Positions 8,722-18,478 of a stretch of DNA of 64,000 bases are shown piece after piece. Source of the stretch: Dyadobacter sediminis (lineage in GTDB: Bacteria; Bacteroidota; Bacteroidia; Cytophagales; Spirosomataceae); the NCBI RefSeq assembly GCF_005860765.1, contig NZ_VCEI01000028.1, positions 186,001 to 250,000 on the forward strand, in the 5' to 3' direction. How positions within the stretch are numbered: position 1 is the first letter of the stretch; each line of letters starts with the position of its first letter. Both the position numbers and the translations under genes were made by a program. The notes beneath the pieces are model-generated. The model did not search any database, had not been told where the DNA came from, and saw nothing but the letters and a program-made list of their open reading frames with translations.

Positions 8722-8739
8722 ATAAAGCAATGTGTTTTG

Positions 8740-10764
8740 TCAGTAACTCAGAATCGTAAATTCAGTCCTTCTGTTACGCTGATGTTCCTCTTCAGTTTTG
8801 GCATTCGGAACAATCAGTTCTCTTTCGCCATATCCTTTTGCAATCATACGATCTGCATCAATACCCTTTGAATTCAGGTAAGAAACGGCTGATTCCGCTC
8901 TGTTCTGAGATAAAGTCATATTATAAGCGTCCGTTGCACGTGCATCCGTATGCGAACTGAGTTCAATTTTCATGGTCGGGTTGTCTTTCAGAATCTGAAC
9001 CAGTTTATCCAGTTCAACAGCAGCATCCGGACGAATGTTGTATTTATTCAGATCGTAATAAATGTTTTCAAGAACAAAGGTTTTGTTAAGTTCCAGTTTG
9101 TCAAGACGGATAGTTACATTAAAAGTCGTATCCGTCAGTTCTTTGGTCAGGAAAATAGGCGGTATGGCGCGTCCGTCCATGGAAAACGGCTCTCTTTTAC
9201 TGATAAAACCTTTTCTCTGAACAAGCAAAGTATAAGATTTGCCTTCTTCAACGGCTTGTTTGCCAAATTTTCCTTCTGCATTCGTAGGCAACTCACTGAT
9301 CTGAATGTCCGAAGTATCCGGAAGAATGCGTACCGTTGCAGAATCAATCGGTGTAAAAGCCTGATCGTTGGCTACGACGTTTCCTGCAAGGAAGTATCTT
9401 ACAACTTTTGGCTTTCCATTGATGTATTTCGGATTGTTCGGGTTAAGCGGATCGTTTGGGTCCGGATTTTTTGCAATTGTCGTAGTATCTTCTTCCTCCG
9501 GCGAAGCAAAATAATAAATATCATCGTCGCCTTTTCCGCCTTCCCGATTGGAAGAGAAAAACCCTTTGTTCTGATTCTGATAAAATACCAGCCCGAAATC
9601 ATCCTGCGGACTATTGAACGGCAAGCCCATATTTTCAATGGAAATGACACCTTGCGAGCGTGTAGCTGAAAAAAGGTCGAGCTTTCCCAAGCCGGGATGA
9701 CCGTCAGAAGCAAAGTAAAGCTTGCCGCCTTCCGCTACGTACGGAAACATTTCATCGCCAGCCGTATTGATGTCCTTGCCCATGTTTACAGGCTTGCTGA
9801 AACGTCCGGAAGCATCCATATTGGTACGGTAAAGATCAATTCCGCCTGCACCGCCAGCGCGGTTGGAAGCAAAATACAGCGTTTTGCCATCGCGGGAAAA
9901 CGCAGGCGATCCGTCCCATGCCAGAGAATCGTTTATAGGCAGAATGGCAGGAACAGTCCATTGTCCGTTTACATTACGGCTTAGATAAAGATCTACGTCT
10001 GCTGTGCCTTTCTTCTTGCCGGTATTTCCGCGTGCAAACACAAGCGTTTTTCCATCCGGAGAAAACGCGGGAGAACCTTCATTGGCATCCGCATCAAAAA
10101 TATCCTTGCTTAATAATACCGGCGTTCCCTGCGTGGATCCTGCATTTTCTGAAATGGATACTTTGTACAAGCCGAGCATAGGCTGACCGTTATTTTTATA
10201 AATCTTTTCTTTTTTAGAGGAAGAAAATACAAGTTCGTTTCCCAAAACAGCCGGTGAAAATTCGGATGCAGCCGTATTAAGCGGAATGCTTTTCAGTTCC
10301 ACATTGGTTTTTTCGGTTTTCAAACGATCCACAATTTTGAGTACTTCTATTTCACGGGCTGCTCTTTCCTGCAGATTCTGAGGAACGTTAGTCATCTTGG
10401 ACAGCAAGGCAAACTGATTTGCGGCTTCGTCATACTGGCCGGCAGTTTTCAATGCATAAGCATACTGAAACTGTGCATCAAAGTTATTCAAGCCGCCTTC
10501 CATTGCTTTTTTATAATAAGGGATGGCTTCCTTGAAGCGGTTTGAAAGCCTGTACGACTCGGCAATCAGATAATTGGTTTGTACAGGTTCAACATTTTCC
10601 TCAGCTGCCTTTTGAAATCCTTTTATAGCCAGATCATATTCTCCGTTGGCAAATTTCTTTTGTCCGTCTTTATAGGCTTGCATCGCCGAATTGCAGCCGG
10701 ACAAGTAGATACTGATGGTGAAAAGAAGAAATACGAGGGTAAAATTACTCCGTAAAAGTTTCAT
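8740..10764 (-). CDS. PorE-like lipoprotein: TPR, PD40 propeller, CRD, OmpA domain
   Basis: A 674-residue lipoprotein with lipobox LSGC. TPR-like repeats span about 25-130, and WD40-like PD40 beta-propeller blades about 150-420 (SPAFSPDGKTLVFA and SPAFSRDGKTLYFAS are two of them). A carboxypeptidase-regulatory-like beta domain follows at about 455-545. The C-terminal OmpA domain (about 555-674) has the peptidoglycan-binding signature SHTDARATDAYN followed by LSQNRA. This domain order is that of PorE, a part of the type IX secretion and gliding machinery of Bacteroidota, so a T9SS anchor to peptidoglycan is likely. Related OmpA lipoproteins outside T9SS share parts of this design. The ATG at 10764 begins the signal peptide; the 18 extra upstream codons are not needed. 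Confidence 0.85.
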   Translation of the reverse strand: MKLLRSNFTLVFLLFTISIYLSGCNSAMQAYKDGQKKFANGEYDLAIKGFQKAAEENVEPVQTNYLIAESYRLSNRFKEAIPYYKKAMEGGLNNFDAQFQYAYALKTAGQYDEAANQFALLSKMTNVPQNLQERAAREIEVLKIVDRLKTEKTNVELKSIPLNTAASEFSPAVLGNELVFSSSKKEKIYKNNGQPMLGLYKVSISENAGSTQGTPVLLSKDIFDADANEGSPAFSPDGKTLVFARGNTGKKKGTADVDLYLSRNVNGQWTVPAILPINDSLAWDGSPAFSRDGKTLYFASNRAGGAGGIDLYRTNMDASGRFSKPVNMGKDINTAGDEMFPYVAEGGKLYFASDGHPGLGKLDLFSATRSQGVISIENMGLPFNSPQDDFGLVFYQNQNKGFFSSNREGGKGDDDIYYFASPEEEDTTTIAKNPDPNDPLNPNNPKYINGKPKVVRYFLAGNVVANDQAFTPIDSATVRILPDTSDIQISELPTNAEGKFGKQAVEEGKSYTLLVQRKGFISKREPFSMDGRAIPPIFLTKELTDTTFNVTIRLDKLELNKTFVLENIYYDLNKYNIRPDAAVELDKLVQILKDNPTMKIELSSHTDARATDAYNMTLSQNRAESAVSYLNSKGIDADRMIAKGYGERELIVPNAKTEEEHQRNRRTEFTILSY

Positions 10765-11001
10765 AATGTAAAGTATAAAAACAAAGGATTCGACGCGTAT
10801 AAGGGCTTTGAATGACAATACTAATAAACTAACGTTTGGAAATAAAATTATGGATATGATGCACCAAGATTTTTATTATGTAAATAAACATGCATAGCAA
10901 GTATCCGGTTTGGCCGTGCAGCAGGCAATATAGGAGTTTACAACAGTTTTTAATCAATATCCCGTTTGTTTCAGACTTTCTTGTAAAAAAAAATACTAAC
11001 G
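10765..11001. other. Intergenic region upstream of the str operon
   Basis: About 240 bases between the divergent PorE-like gene and the rpsL promoter. I see no gene. The minus-strand frame at 10829-11089 has no family features and covers the rpsL promoter. No clear promoter for the PorE-like gene was found. Confidence 0.6.
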
Positions 11002-11033
11002 TTTTGTAAATCAAGCTCAGTCTGTTACTTTTG
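11002..11033 (+). promoter_or_regulatory. Promoter of rpsL-rpsG
   Basis: TTTTG at 11002-11006 and TACTTTTG at 11026-11033, 19 bases apart, match the Bacteroidota -33/-7 consensus. The ATG of rpsL is 76 bases further on. Confidence 0.8.
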
Positions 11034-11108
11034 CACTCCGATTTTTCGGGAAAACTGTTTATAGAACAATAGACTGGTTTATTAACCAAGTCAAAATCAA
11101 TTTGTTAA

Positions 11109-11522
11109 ATGCCAACTATTTCACAATTAGTCCGTAAAGGTAGAGAGACCATTACATGGAAATCAAAGTCGCCGGCTTTGGATTCCTGCCCTCAGCGTAG
11201 AGGTGTGTGTACCCGCGTGTACACGACAACGCCAAAGAAACCGAACTCGGCGCTTCGTAAAGTGGCCCGTGTGCGTCTTTCAAATAATAAAGAAGTTAAC
11301 GCATATATTCCCGGAGAAGGTCACAATCTTCAGGAGCACTCGATCGTATTGATCCGTGGCGGCCGTGTTAAGGATTTGCCGGGTGTTCGTTACCACATCA
11401 TTCGTGGTGCACTGGATACTGCAGGTGTAAACGGACGTAAGCAACGCCGTTCGAAGTATGGTGCCAAACGTCCGAAACCAGGACAGGTTGCAGCAGCGCC
11501 AACAAAAGGTAAGAAAAAATAA
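11109..11522 (+). CDS. rpsL: 30S ribosomal protein S12
   Basis: 137 residues, the decoding-centre protein of the small subunit and the target region of streptomycin resistance. The universal [13 protein letters not shown] loop and the [13 protein letters not shown] loop are intact, with the wild-type lysines at the classical resistance positions. The C terminus is a basic tail. It heads the str cluster under a clear promoter and is followed by rpsG after 117 bases. Confidence 0.99.
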   Translation: MPTISQLVRKGRETITWKSKSPALDSCPQRRGVCTRVYTTTPKKPNSALRKVARVRLSNNKEVNAYIPGEGHNLQEHSIVLIRGGRVKDLPGVRYHIIRGALDTAGVNGRKQRRSKYGAKRPKPGQVAAAPTKGKKK

Positions 11523-11639
11523 AAAGTAACTCTCTCTGCTTTTATTAAGGAATTAATCTGATAAAAGGGAAGTAATCCCGGAGTTTGTCCGGGGTGAATA
11601 AGTTGCAAAACGAAACCTCGTGTAAATATTTAAGACAAA

Positions 11640-12107
11640 ATGAGAAAGTCGAAACCAAAGAAAAGATATATCCTTCCTGATCCGAAGTTCAGGGACGTAC
11701 AGGTTACAAAGTTCGTTAACAACCTGATGTTTGAAGGAAAGAAAAGCATTGCATTTACCATTTTCTATGATGCACTGGAGCTTGTTGAGAAAAAAACAAG
11801 TGAAAACGGCCTAGAAACATGGAGAAAAGCACTTAATAATGTAACGCCTTCTGTAGAAGTGAAAAGCCGCCGTGTAGGTGGTGCTACTTTCCAGGTTCCA
11901 ACTGAAGTACGTCCGGAGCGTAAGCAGTCGCTTGGAATGAAATGGTTGATCAACTATTCACGCAAGCGTGGCGAAAAAACAATGGTTGATCGCCTTGCAG
12001 GTGAAATCATTGCAGCTGCAAAAGGCGAAGGTGCTGCTGTTAAAAAGAAAGACGATACCCACCGTATGGCGGATGCAAACAAAGCATTCTCGCACTTTAG
12101 GTTCTAA
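11640..12107 (+). CDS. rpsG: 30S ribosomal protein S7
   Basis: 155 residues, primary binder of the 3' major domain of 16S rRNA and organiser of the 30S head. It begins MRKSKPKKR, contains the [16 protein letters not shown] motif of the rRNA-contacting beta arm, and ends AFSHFRF. It forms a two-gene unit with rpsL and is followed by a strong terminator, so fusA downstream has its own promoter. Confidence 0.99.
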   Translation: MRKSKPKKRYILPDPKFRDVQVTKFVNNLMFEGKKSIAFTIFYDALELVEKKTSENGLETWRKALNNVTPSVEVKSRRVGGATFQVPTEVRPERKQSLGMKWLINYSRKRGEKTMVDRLAGEIIAAAKGEGAAVKKKDDTHRMADANKAFSHFRF

Positions 12108-12129
12108 GAACTGCGGATTATTTATAATG

Positions 12130-12164
12130 AGCCGGATTCTGTTTTGCAGAATTCGGCTTTTTTT
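12130..12164 (+). terminator. Terminator after rpsG
   Basis: A 12-bp stem with one G-U pair (12130-12141 with 12147-12158) is followed by a run of seven T. Confidence 0.85.
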
Positions 12165-12345
12165 ATGAAGGCTGGCAAACAGTAATGTGAAGTTGAATTG
12201 CTTTAAGCGCCAAAATCATAGTGAATTCAATAACTCCTGTATGACTTGCAATTGTAACAATCCAGAAGCCGCTGTGAAAGTTGATTCAAATGCAGTAAAG
12301 TTTTTGGAATTCAATGGATTTGTGAAAAAAATAACTTTCGCACAA
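12165..12345. other. Intergenic region between rpsG and the fusA promoter
   Basis: No gene or RNA is recognised. The word gaattcaat occurs twice, near 12222 and 12308, without further structure. The fusA promoter follows directly. Confidence 0.5.
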
Positions 12346-12376
12346 TTGTTTTTGTAACTAATAATTAATACTTTTG
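12346..12376 (+). promoter_or_regulatory. Promoter of fusA-rpsJ
   Basis: TTG at 12346-12348 and TACTTTTG at 12369-12376, 20 bases apart. The -7 box and following GC match those of rpsL. The leader to the fusA ATG is about 95 bases. Confidence 0.75.
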
Positions 12377-12476
12377 CGCTCTGAATTTTTGAAAGTGTTT
12401 GTTAGAATTGCTTTTAAAAGCTCATGCTTCTGATTGTATTGCACATCGAATATAATATAACACATCACCATCTGTC

Positions 12477-14597
12477 ATGGCACGTGATTTAAGATTAACA
12501 AGAAACATTGGTATTGCTGCGCACATTGATGCGGGTAAAACAACCACAACGGAGCGTATCCTTTATTACGCAGGGGTAAGCCACAAGATTGGTGAGGTAC
12601 ATGATGGTGCCGCAACGATGGACTGGATGGAGCAGGAGCAGGAGCGTGGTATCACCATCACATCTGCCGCAACAACGGTTAACTGGAATTATCGTAACGA
12701 AAAATATCATATCAATATCATTGATACACCTGGCCACGTGGATTTTACTGTTGAAGTAAACCGGTCACTTCGTGTATTGGATGGTCTTGTTTTCCTTTTC
12801 AGCGCTGTTGACGGTGTTGAGCCACAGTCGGAAACGAACTGGCGTTTGGCTAATAACTATAATGTAGCACGTATCGGATTCGTAAACAAAATGGACCGTT
12901 CCGGTGCTGACTTTCTTAAAGTTTGTACGCAGGTAAAAGAAATGTTGGGCAGCTACGCTGTTCCTCTGCAGTTGCCTATCGGCGCAGAAGATTCATTCAA
13001 AGGTGTTGTTGACTTGGTTAACTTCCGTGGAATTGAATGGAACGAAGCTGATAAAGGAATGACGTTTACTGAAGTTCCTATTCCGGATGATATGGTTGAA
13101 GAAGCAACGATGTGGAGAGAGAAATTGCTCGAAGCAGTTGCAGAATTCGATGATACATTGATGGAGAAATATTTTGAAGATCCAAACTCTATTACGGAAG
13201 ATGAAATCCTTGCTGCGTTGCGTGCTGCAACCATCAGCATGAAAATCGTTCCGATGGTATGTGGTTCTTCTTTCAAAAACAAAGGCGTTCAGACAATGCT
13301 TGACTATGTGATGGCTATTTTGCCATCTCCTCTGGATCGTGAAAGCATCATCGGTACAGATCCTCGTTCAGGCGAAGAAATAAGCCGTCAGCCTTCTGAG
13401 AAAGATCCATTCTGTGCATTGGCATTCAAAATTGCAACGGACCCTTATGTAGGACGTCTTTGCTTTATTCGATCTTACTCGGGTGTGTTGGAATCCGGTT
13501 CTTACGTTTTGAACAATCGTTCAGGAAATAAAGAGCGTATTTCACGTATATTCCAGATGCATGCTAACAAGCAAAATCAGATTGATAAGCTGGAAGCAGG
13601 TGATATCGGAGCTGTTGTTGGTTTTAAAGATATTAAGACCGGAGATACATTATCCGATGAAAAAGCACCAATTATTCTGGAATCCATGGTATTCCCTGAA
13701 CCGGTAATTGGTTATGCAATCGAGCCTAAGAAAGCTGCAGATAGCGATAACTTCTCGAAAGCTATTACAAAATTGATCGAAGAAGATCCGACACTTCAGG
13801 TTGAAAGTAACGAAGAAACTGGTCAGACGATCATTAAAGGAATGGGCGAGCTTCACCTTGAAATTATCATTGACCGTATGCGTCGTGAATTTAAAGTTGA
13901 AGTAAACCAAGGAGCTCCACAAGTTGCTTACAAAGAGATTTTAACCAAGAACTTTGAGCACCGTGAAGTTTACAAGAAACAAACGGGTGGTCGCGGTAAA
14001 TTCGCCGATATCGTATTTGAAATCGGACCGCGTGATGATAATGAAGAAGGAAAAGAGCCTAAAACCGGTTTGCAGTTTGTAAATGAAGTAGTGGGTGGTG
14101 CTATTCCTCGTGAATTTATTGCTCCGGTTCAGAAAGGGTTTGAGGCTGCTATGATAAATGGTGCACTTGCCGGATATCCTTTGGATTCCATGAAAGTAAG
14201 ATTGTTCCACGGTTCATTCCACGATGTCGATTCAGATTCACTTTCTTTTGAATTGGCAGCTAAGATCGGTTTTAAAGAAGCTGCACGTCATGCAGGATCT
14301 AAACTGATGGAACCGATTATGCATGTTGAAGTTCTTACTCCTGATGAATACACCGGTCCAATTACAGGTGACTTGAACCGTCGTCGCGGAATTATGAGAG
14401 GTATGGATTCACGTAACGGAGCTCAGGTGATCAAAGCAGACGTTCCGCTTTCAGAATTGTTTGGCTATGTTACTGATTTGCGTACGATGTCTTCCGGACG
14501 TGCAACTGCATCCTTGACTTTCGCATATTACGAAATCGTGCCAAACAACATTGCAGAAGCAGTAATTGAAAAATCAAAAGGCTTGGTTAAAGCATAA
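12477..14597 (+). CDS. fusA: Elongation factor G
   Basis: 706 residues, the GTPase that drives translocation on the ribosome. Domain I carries the P-loop [12 protein letters not shown], then DTPGHVD and NKMDRSGAD; domains II-V follow to the end, including GMGELHLE and RGIMRGMD. Length and motifs are those of canonical EF-G. In many bacteria fusA is followed by tuf, but here it is followed by rpsJ after 140 bases and tuf is not in the window. It has its own promoter. Confidence 0.99.
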   Translation: MARDLRLTRNIGIAAHIDAGKTTTTERILYYAGVSHKIGEVHDGAATMDWMEQEQERGITITSAATTVNWNYRNEKYHINIIDTPGHVDFTVEVNRSLRVLDGLVFLFSAVDGVEPQSETNWRLANNYNVARIGFVNKMDRSGADFLKVCTQVKEMLGSYAVPLQLPIGAEDSFKGVVDLVNFRGIEWNEADKGMTFTEVPIPDDMVEEATMWREKLLEAVAEFDDTLMEKYFEDPNSITEDEILAALRAATISMKIVPMVCGSSFKNKGVQTMLDYVMAILPSPLDRESIIGTDPRSGEEISRQPSEKDPFCALAFKIATDPYVGRLCFIRSYSGVLESGSYVLNNRSGNKERISRIFQMHANKQNQIDKLEAGDIGAVVGFKDIKTGDTLSDEKAPIILESMVFPEPVIGYAIEPKKAADSDNFSKAITKLIEEDPTLQVESNEETGQTIIKGMGELHLEIIIDRMRREFKVEVNQGAPQVAYKEILTKNFEHREVYKKQTGGRGKFADIVFEIGPRDDNEEGKEPKTGLQFVNEVVGGAIPREFIAPVQKGFEAAMINGALAGYPLDSMKVRLFHGSFHDVDSDSLSFELAAKIGFKEAARHAGSKLMEPIMHVEVLTPDEYTGPITGDLNRRRGIMRGMDSRNGAQVIKADVPLSELFGYVTDLRTMSSGRATASLTFAYYEIVPNNIAEAVIEKSKGLVKA

Positions 14598-14737
14598 AGG
14601 AAATAACAGATCTGTTAAAAGCGAAAGCGATTAACATATCTTTATATATAAACTTGTGAAGTAAATGGTTCTTTCACAGGTGAATTGCCGGAATAGTTTT
14701 CAGGCAAGTATTCTTAGAACCGGAACTAATAAAAATC

Positions 14738-15043
14738 ATGAATCAAAAAATCCGTATTAAGCTTAGATCTTTCGATCATAATCTGGTTGACAAATCGGCT
14801 GAAAAAATTGTTAAGGCTGTTAAAGCAACGGGCGCTGTTGTTAGTGGTCCAATTCCTTTACCAACTAAGACTGAAAAGTTTACTGTGCTTCGTTCTCCAC
14901 ACGTAAACAAAAAATCACGTGAGCAATTTCAACTTTGTACTTATAAGCGCTTGGTTGACATCTTTTCTACAAGTGCAAAAACGGTAGATGCATTAATGAA
15001 GCTTGAATTGCCAAGTGGCGTTGATGTAGAAATCAAAGTTTAG
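14738..15043 (+). CDS. rpsJ: 30S ribosomal protein S10
   Basis: 101 residues, a 30S head protein that is also the NusE transcription antitermination factor. It starts [12 protein letters not shown] and ends with the GVDVEIKV strand; the [10 protein letters not shown] loop is normal. Unlike the usual S10 operon, where rpsJ leads directly into rplC, a terminator and a new promoter separate the two here. rpsJ therefore belongs to the fusA unit. Confidence 0.98.
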   Translation: MNQKIRIKLRSFDHNLVDKSAEKIVKAVKATGAVVSGPIPLPTKTEKFTVLRSPHVNKKSREQFQLCTYKRLVDIFSTSAKTVDALMKLELPSGVDVEIKV

Positions 15044-15095
15044 CTTTAATAAGTTTAATTACTTAAGCTAATAACATATAAATTGGATGAAGGTC

Positions 15096-15155
15096 CGGGT
15101 TTCTGGAAACCACATCTGAACTCAAAAGGCAGAATCGTGATATGCTTTGCCATAT
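15096..15155 (+). other. Hairpins in the rpsJ 3' region
   Basis: Two small inverted repeats (around 15096-15109, ggtttctggaaacc; and 15138-15155, gatatg...catatc) precede the terminator. Their role is unknown; they may protect the mRNA end. Confidence 0.4.
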
Positions 15156-15170
15156 CATTCCCGCTTTTTA

Positions 15171-15207
15171 AAAAGAGGTCAGATGGTTTATTCATCTGAC
15201 CTTTTTT
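15171..15207 (+). terminator. Terminator after rpsJ
   Basis: A long stem (GGTCAGATG arm within 15171-15185, partner 15193-15207) is preceded by A and followed by six T. It is a canonical intrinsic terminator between rpsJ and rplC. Confidence 0.85.
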
Positions 15208-15240
15208 GCTGATAATCAGCGAGAAATATTTTTTAACTGC

Positions 15241-15271
15241 TTGGATACTAAAAATTGATTTTTTACCTTTG
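15241..15271 (+). promoter_or_regulatory. Promoter of the rplC operon
   Basis: TTG at 15241-15243 and TACCTTTG at 15264-15271, 20 bases apart, about 50 bases before rplC. It drives the long ribosomal cluster that follows. Confidence 0.8.
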
Positions 15272-15321
15272 CAGTCCGTTTTAAAGAATAAGGGTTTACC
15301 TGCTAATTTTAATTTCAAAAC

Positions 15322-15942
15322 ATGTCTGGTTTAATTGGTAAGAAAATCGGAATGACTAGTTTGTACAATGCTGACGGGCAGGCTCTGGCATGTACTGTGA
15401 TTCAAGCTGGTCCTTGTGTTGTAACACAAGTTAGGTCCGAAGAAAAAGATGGCTACAAAGCTATTCAGTTAGGGTTTGGAGAGAAAAAAGAAAAAAATTC
15501 TTCCCAGCCTTTGATTGGCCACTTCAAAAAAGCTAATACAACTCCTAAGCAAAAATTAGTTGAGTTCAAAGAGTTTGAAGTGGAACATGAACTTGGAACT
15601 TCAATATCTGTTCAGGATATCTTTGAAGAAGGTGAGTTTGTTGATGTTGTTGGATCTGCAAAAGGTCGTGGTTTTCAAGGTGTGGTTAAGCGCCATGGTT
15701 TTGGTGGAGTAGGAGGCCAGACACACGGTCAGCACAACAGAGCACGTCACCCAGGTTCGATTGGTGCTTGTTCATTTCCATCTCGCGTGTTTAAAGGCAT
15801 TCGTATGGGTGGACGTATGGGTAACAATCGTGTAAAGATTCAGAATTTGCGTATTCTGAAAGTTATTCCTGAGCAAAACCTTTTAGTTGTTAGTGGCTCA
15901 GTACCTGGTTCAAAGAATTCTTTTCTAATCATTGAGAAATAG
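15322..15942 (+). CDS. rplC: 50S ribosomal protein L3
   Basis: 206 residues, an early assembly protein that binds 23S rRNA near the peptidyl transferase centre. It begins [10 protein letters not shown] and carries the [14 protein letters not shown] loop and RMGGRMGN, all standard. First gene of the long operon, under its own promoter, with rplD only 5 bases downstream. Confidence 0.99.
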   Translation: MSGLIGKKIGMTSLYNADGQALACTVIQAGPCVVTQVRSEEKDGYKAIQLGFGEKKEKNSSQPLIGHFKKANTTPKQKLVEFKEFEVEHELGTSISVQDIFEEGEFVDVVGSAKGRGFQGVVKRHGFGGVGGQTHGQHNRARHPGSIGACSFPSRVFKGIRMGGRMGNNRVKIQNLRILKVIPEQNLLVVSGSVPGSKNSFLIIEK

Positions 15943-15947
15943 TACCA

Positions 15948-16577
15948 ATGGAACTATCCGTAATTAATATTAAAGGAGAAGATACCGGTAAAAAGGTAAA
16001 TGTGTCAGAAGAGATTTTCGGCATAGAACCTAATACCCACGCGATCTATCTCGATGTAAAGTTGTACCTGGCTAACCAACGTCAGGGAACACACAAGTCC
16101 AAAGAACGTGCAGAAGTTAATCACTCTACACGAAAAATCAAACGTCAGAAAGGAACAGGCGGAGCTCGTGCTGGTAGCATTAAATCTCCTGTATTTGTAG
16201 GTGGTGGTCGCATATTTGGACCAAGACCACGTGACTATGGTTTCAAAGTCAACAAGAAGGTAAAGGTTTTAGCTCGTAAATCTGCATTTTCGGCAAAGGC
16301 TAAATCTGATGCTATTTCAGTTCTCGAAGCATTTACTTTTGATGCTCCAAAGACCAAATCGTACCTGAACGTACTGAATTCACTTGCATTAGTGAACACA
16401 AAGACGCTACTGATACTTCCAGCAATTGACAGCAATGTATATCTGTCCAGCCGTAATATTCCGAAAGCCAAGGTTACGACGGTTGATGCAGTAAATACCT
16501 ATGATCTTATGTATGCGGATCGTCTTCTGATTAGCGAATCTGCACTATCTATTTTGGAAACCCAATTGAACAAATAA
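15948..16577 (+). CDS. rplD: 50S ribosomal protein L4
   Basis: 209 residues, lines the nascent peptide exit tunnel. The extended loop with KIKRQKGTGGARAGS and FGPRPRDYG is intact; this is the region where macrolide resistance changes arise. In Escherichia coli L4 represses its own operon; whether that holds here cannot be seen. rplW starts 2 bases after the stop. Confidence 0.98.
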   Translation: MELSVINIKGEDTGKKVNVSEEIFGIEPNTHAIYLDVKLYLANQRQGTHKSKERAEVNHSTRKIKRQKGTGGARAGSIKSPVFVGGGRIFGPRPRDYGFKVNKKVKVLARKSAFSAKAKSDAISVLEAFTFDAPKTKSYLNVLNSLALVNTKTLLILPAIDSNVYLSSRNIPKAKVTTVDAVNTYDLMYADRLLISESALSILETQLNK

Positions 16578-16579
16578 CA

Positions 16580-16867
16580 ATGAGTGTACTGAAACGTCCG
16601 ATAATAACTGAAAAGGTAACGGCTCAGGGTGGTCAAGGAAAATACGCTTTTGAAGTGTCTCTTACTTCGAATAAGGTAGAGATTAAAAAAGCTATTGAGA
16701 AACTGTTCGGGGTTACCGTAGAGAGTGTGCATACAATGCGGAGCATTGGTAAAAGCAAATCCCGTACTTCGGGTGGAAAATTTGTAAGTGGAAAGACTTC
16801 AACTATCAAAAAAGCTATTATAACTGTAGCTGAAGGTGAGATCATCGACATTTACGGTGAAGCATAA
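16580..16867 (+). CDS. rplW: 50S ribosomal protein L23
   Basis: 95 residues at the exit tunnel rim, docking site for trigger factor and SRP. It starts VLKRPIITEK and contains YAFEVSLTSNKVEIKKAIEKLFGV, of which the central heptads are the family mark. Tight spacing to rplD and 40 bases to rplB. Confidence 0.98.
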   Translation: MSVLKRPIITEKVTAQGGQGKYAFEVSLTSNKVEIKKAIEKLFGVTVESVHTMRSIGKSKSRTSGGKFVSGKTSTIKKAIITVAEGEIIDIYGEA

Positions 16868-16907
16868 AATAGTTGGGCGATTTAAATCTTTGAAGAGATA
16901 ATAGCAA

Positions 16908-17732
16908 ATGGCAGTTAAAAAATTAAAACCAACAAGTGCTGGTCAGCGTTTTCGCTCGGCTCCTACATTCGAGGAGATTACTACTGCGAAACCTGAAAAG
17001 AGTCTTCTGGAAACCATCAAAAGAACCGGTGGTCGCAATAGCCAGGGACATCGTACCATGCGTCATATAGGAGGTGGTCATAAAAGGAAGTATCGTGTAA
17101 TTGATTTTAAAAGAAATCGTTTTGATGCACCTGCTCAGGTTTTGACTATTGAGTATGATCCAAATCGTTCAGCTCGTATTGCTTTGGTACAGTATGAGGA
17201 TGAAGAAAAAAGATATATTATTGCACCAAACGGCTTGAAAGTAGGTCAGGCAATTGTTTCAGGAAGTTCAGTAGCTCCGGAAGTTGGAAATGCTCTCCCT
17301 CTTAGTGCCATGCCAATTGGTACAATCGTACACAATATAGAATTGACTCCTGGTAAAGGTGGACAATTTGCACGAAGTGCAGGAGCTTATGCTCAGCTTG
17401 TAGCACGTGAAGGTAAATATGCAGTTTTGAAAATGCCTTCGGGTGAGATGCGAATGATTCTTTCTACATGTATCGCAACAGTAGGAACAGTTTCCAATGC
17501 AAGTCATATGAATGTGGCACTTGGAAAAGCAGGTCGTAGACGTTGGTTAGGTCGTCGTCCACGCGTTCGCGGTGTTGCAATGAACCCTGTGGATCACCCG
17601 ATGGGTGGTGGTGAAGGCCGTTCTTCGGGAGGCCAGCCTCGTTCTAGAAATGGACAATTTGCAAAAGGTCTTAAAACACGTGACCGCAACAAGCATTCTG
17701 AGAAATTGATTATCAGCCGTCGTAAAAAATAA
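16908..17732 (+). CDS. rplB: 50S ribosomal protein L2
   Basis: 274 residues, needed for subunit joining and peptidyl transfer. Motifs include [19 protein letters not shown], the [10 protein letters not shown] loop, and the C-terminal [19 protein letters not shown] stretch with the conserved histidine. Normal length. rpsS follows after 9 bases. Confidence 0.99.
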   Translation: MAVKKLKPTSAGQRFRSAPTFEEITTAKPEKSLLETIKRTGGRNSQGHRTMRHIGGGHKRKYRVIDFKRNRFDAPAQVLTIEYDPNRSARIALVQYEDEEKRYIIAPNGLKVGQAIVSGSSVAPEVGNALPLSAMPIGTIVHNIELTPGKGGQFARSAGAYAQLVAREGKYAVLKMPSGEMRMILSTCIATVGTVSNASHMNVALGKAGRRRWLGRRPRVRGVAMNPVDHPMGGGEGRSSGGQPRSRNGQFAKGLKTRDRNKHSEKLIISRRKK

Positions 17733-17741
17733 AATTATAAC

Positions 17742-18020
17742 ATGGCACGCTCATTAAAAAAAGGACCATATATCGATTTTCGTTTGGAAAATAAAGTTCA
17801 GGTAATGAACAGTGCTTCCCGGAAATCAGTAATTAAAACATGGTCTCGGCGCTCAATGATATCGCCTGATTTTATCGGGCATACATTTGCGGTACATAAT
17901 GGAAATAAATTCATACCTGTATATGTTACTGAAAACATGGTAGGTCACAAACTGGGTGAATTTTCTCCTACACGCAATTTTCGTGGACATACTGCAAAAA
18001 AAGATAAAGGAAGAAAATAA
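17742..18020 (+). CDS. rpsS: 30S ribosomal protein S19
   Basis: 92 residues, a 30S head protein near the A-site finger. It begins [12 protein letters not shown] and carries [20 protein letters not shown] and the ending [10 protein letters not shown] with [11 protein letters not shown], typical of the family. A hairpin lies in the 50 bases before rplV. Confidence 0.99.
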   Translation: MARSLKKGPYIDFRLENKVQVMNSASRKSVIKTWSRRSMISPDFIGHTFAVHNGNKFIPVYVTENMVGHKLGEFSPTRNFRGHTAKKDKGRK

Positions 18021-18029
18021 TTAGTCGTC

Positions 18030-18059
18030 TATAGCTGGTTCTCAAAGAACAAGCCTATA
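18030..18059 (+). other. Intercistronic hairpin rpsS-rplV
   Basis: GTTCT (18038-18042) pairs with AGAAC (18046-18050) around a CAA loop, extended by 3-bp and 4-bp helices with one mismatch and one bulge. There is no T run, so it is not a terminator. It may mark processing or a protein-binding site. Confidence 0.45.
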
Positions 18060-18070
18060 TCTGAAAGAAC

Positions 18071-18460
18071 ATGGAAGCAAGAGCTATATTAAAGGATGTA
18101 CCTACTTCTCCTCGCAAGATGAGACTAGTAGCCGACATGATTCGCGGACAGAAGGTCAGCAAAGCACTAGCGCTTTTGAAGTTTCAACCAAGAGCTTCTT
18201 CGCCTGTTTTGCATAAAGTTTTGCTTTCTGCAGTTGCAAATTGGCAACAATTAAACGAAGATGCTAAGTTGGAAGACTCTGATCTCGTTGTAAAAACCAT
18301 TTTTATAGATGGTGGACGTATGTTAAAGCGCCTTCGCCCTGCTCCGCAAGGCAGAGCACATAGAATTCGCAAGCGTTCAAATCATATTACAATAGTTATT
18401 GATGATGCATCGACTGCTATTGTAAGTGAAGATAAACAAGCAGTTAATACTGAATCATAA
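18071..18460 (+). CDS. rplV: 50S ribosomal protein L22
   Basis: 129 residues, forms part of the exit tunnel constriction. [17 protein letters not shown] and the beta-hairpin ending [24 protein letters not shown] segment (here [18 protein letters not shown]) are present. Normal length with a short acidic tail. rpsC begins 18 bases later. Confidence 0.98.
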   Translation: MEARAILKDVPTSPRKMRLVADMIRGQKVSKALALLKFQPRASSPVLHKVLLSAVANWQQLNEDAKLEDSDLVVKTIFIDGGRMLKRLRPAPQGRAHRIRKRSNHITIVIDDASTAIVSEDKQAVNTES

Positions 18461-18478
18461 GTAAACGATCTATATCGA

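Noticed and set aside
8950-9669. A 239-residue plus-strand frame opposite the PorE-like gene
   Set aside because: It is antisense to a multi-domain protein with clear motifs; the residue pattern is a mirror of that gene.
10829-11089. An 86-residue minus-strand frame upstream of rpsL
   Set aside because: It spans the rpsL promoter, has no family features and no promoter or start context.
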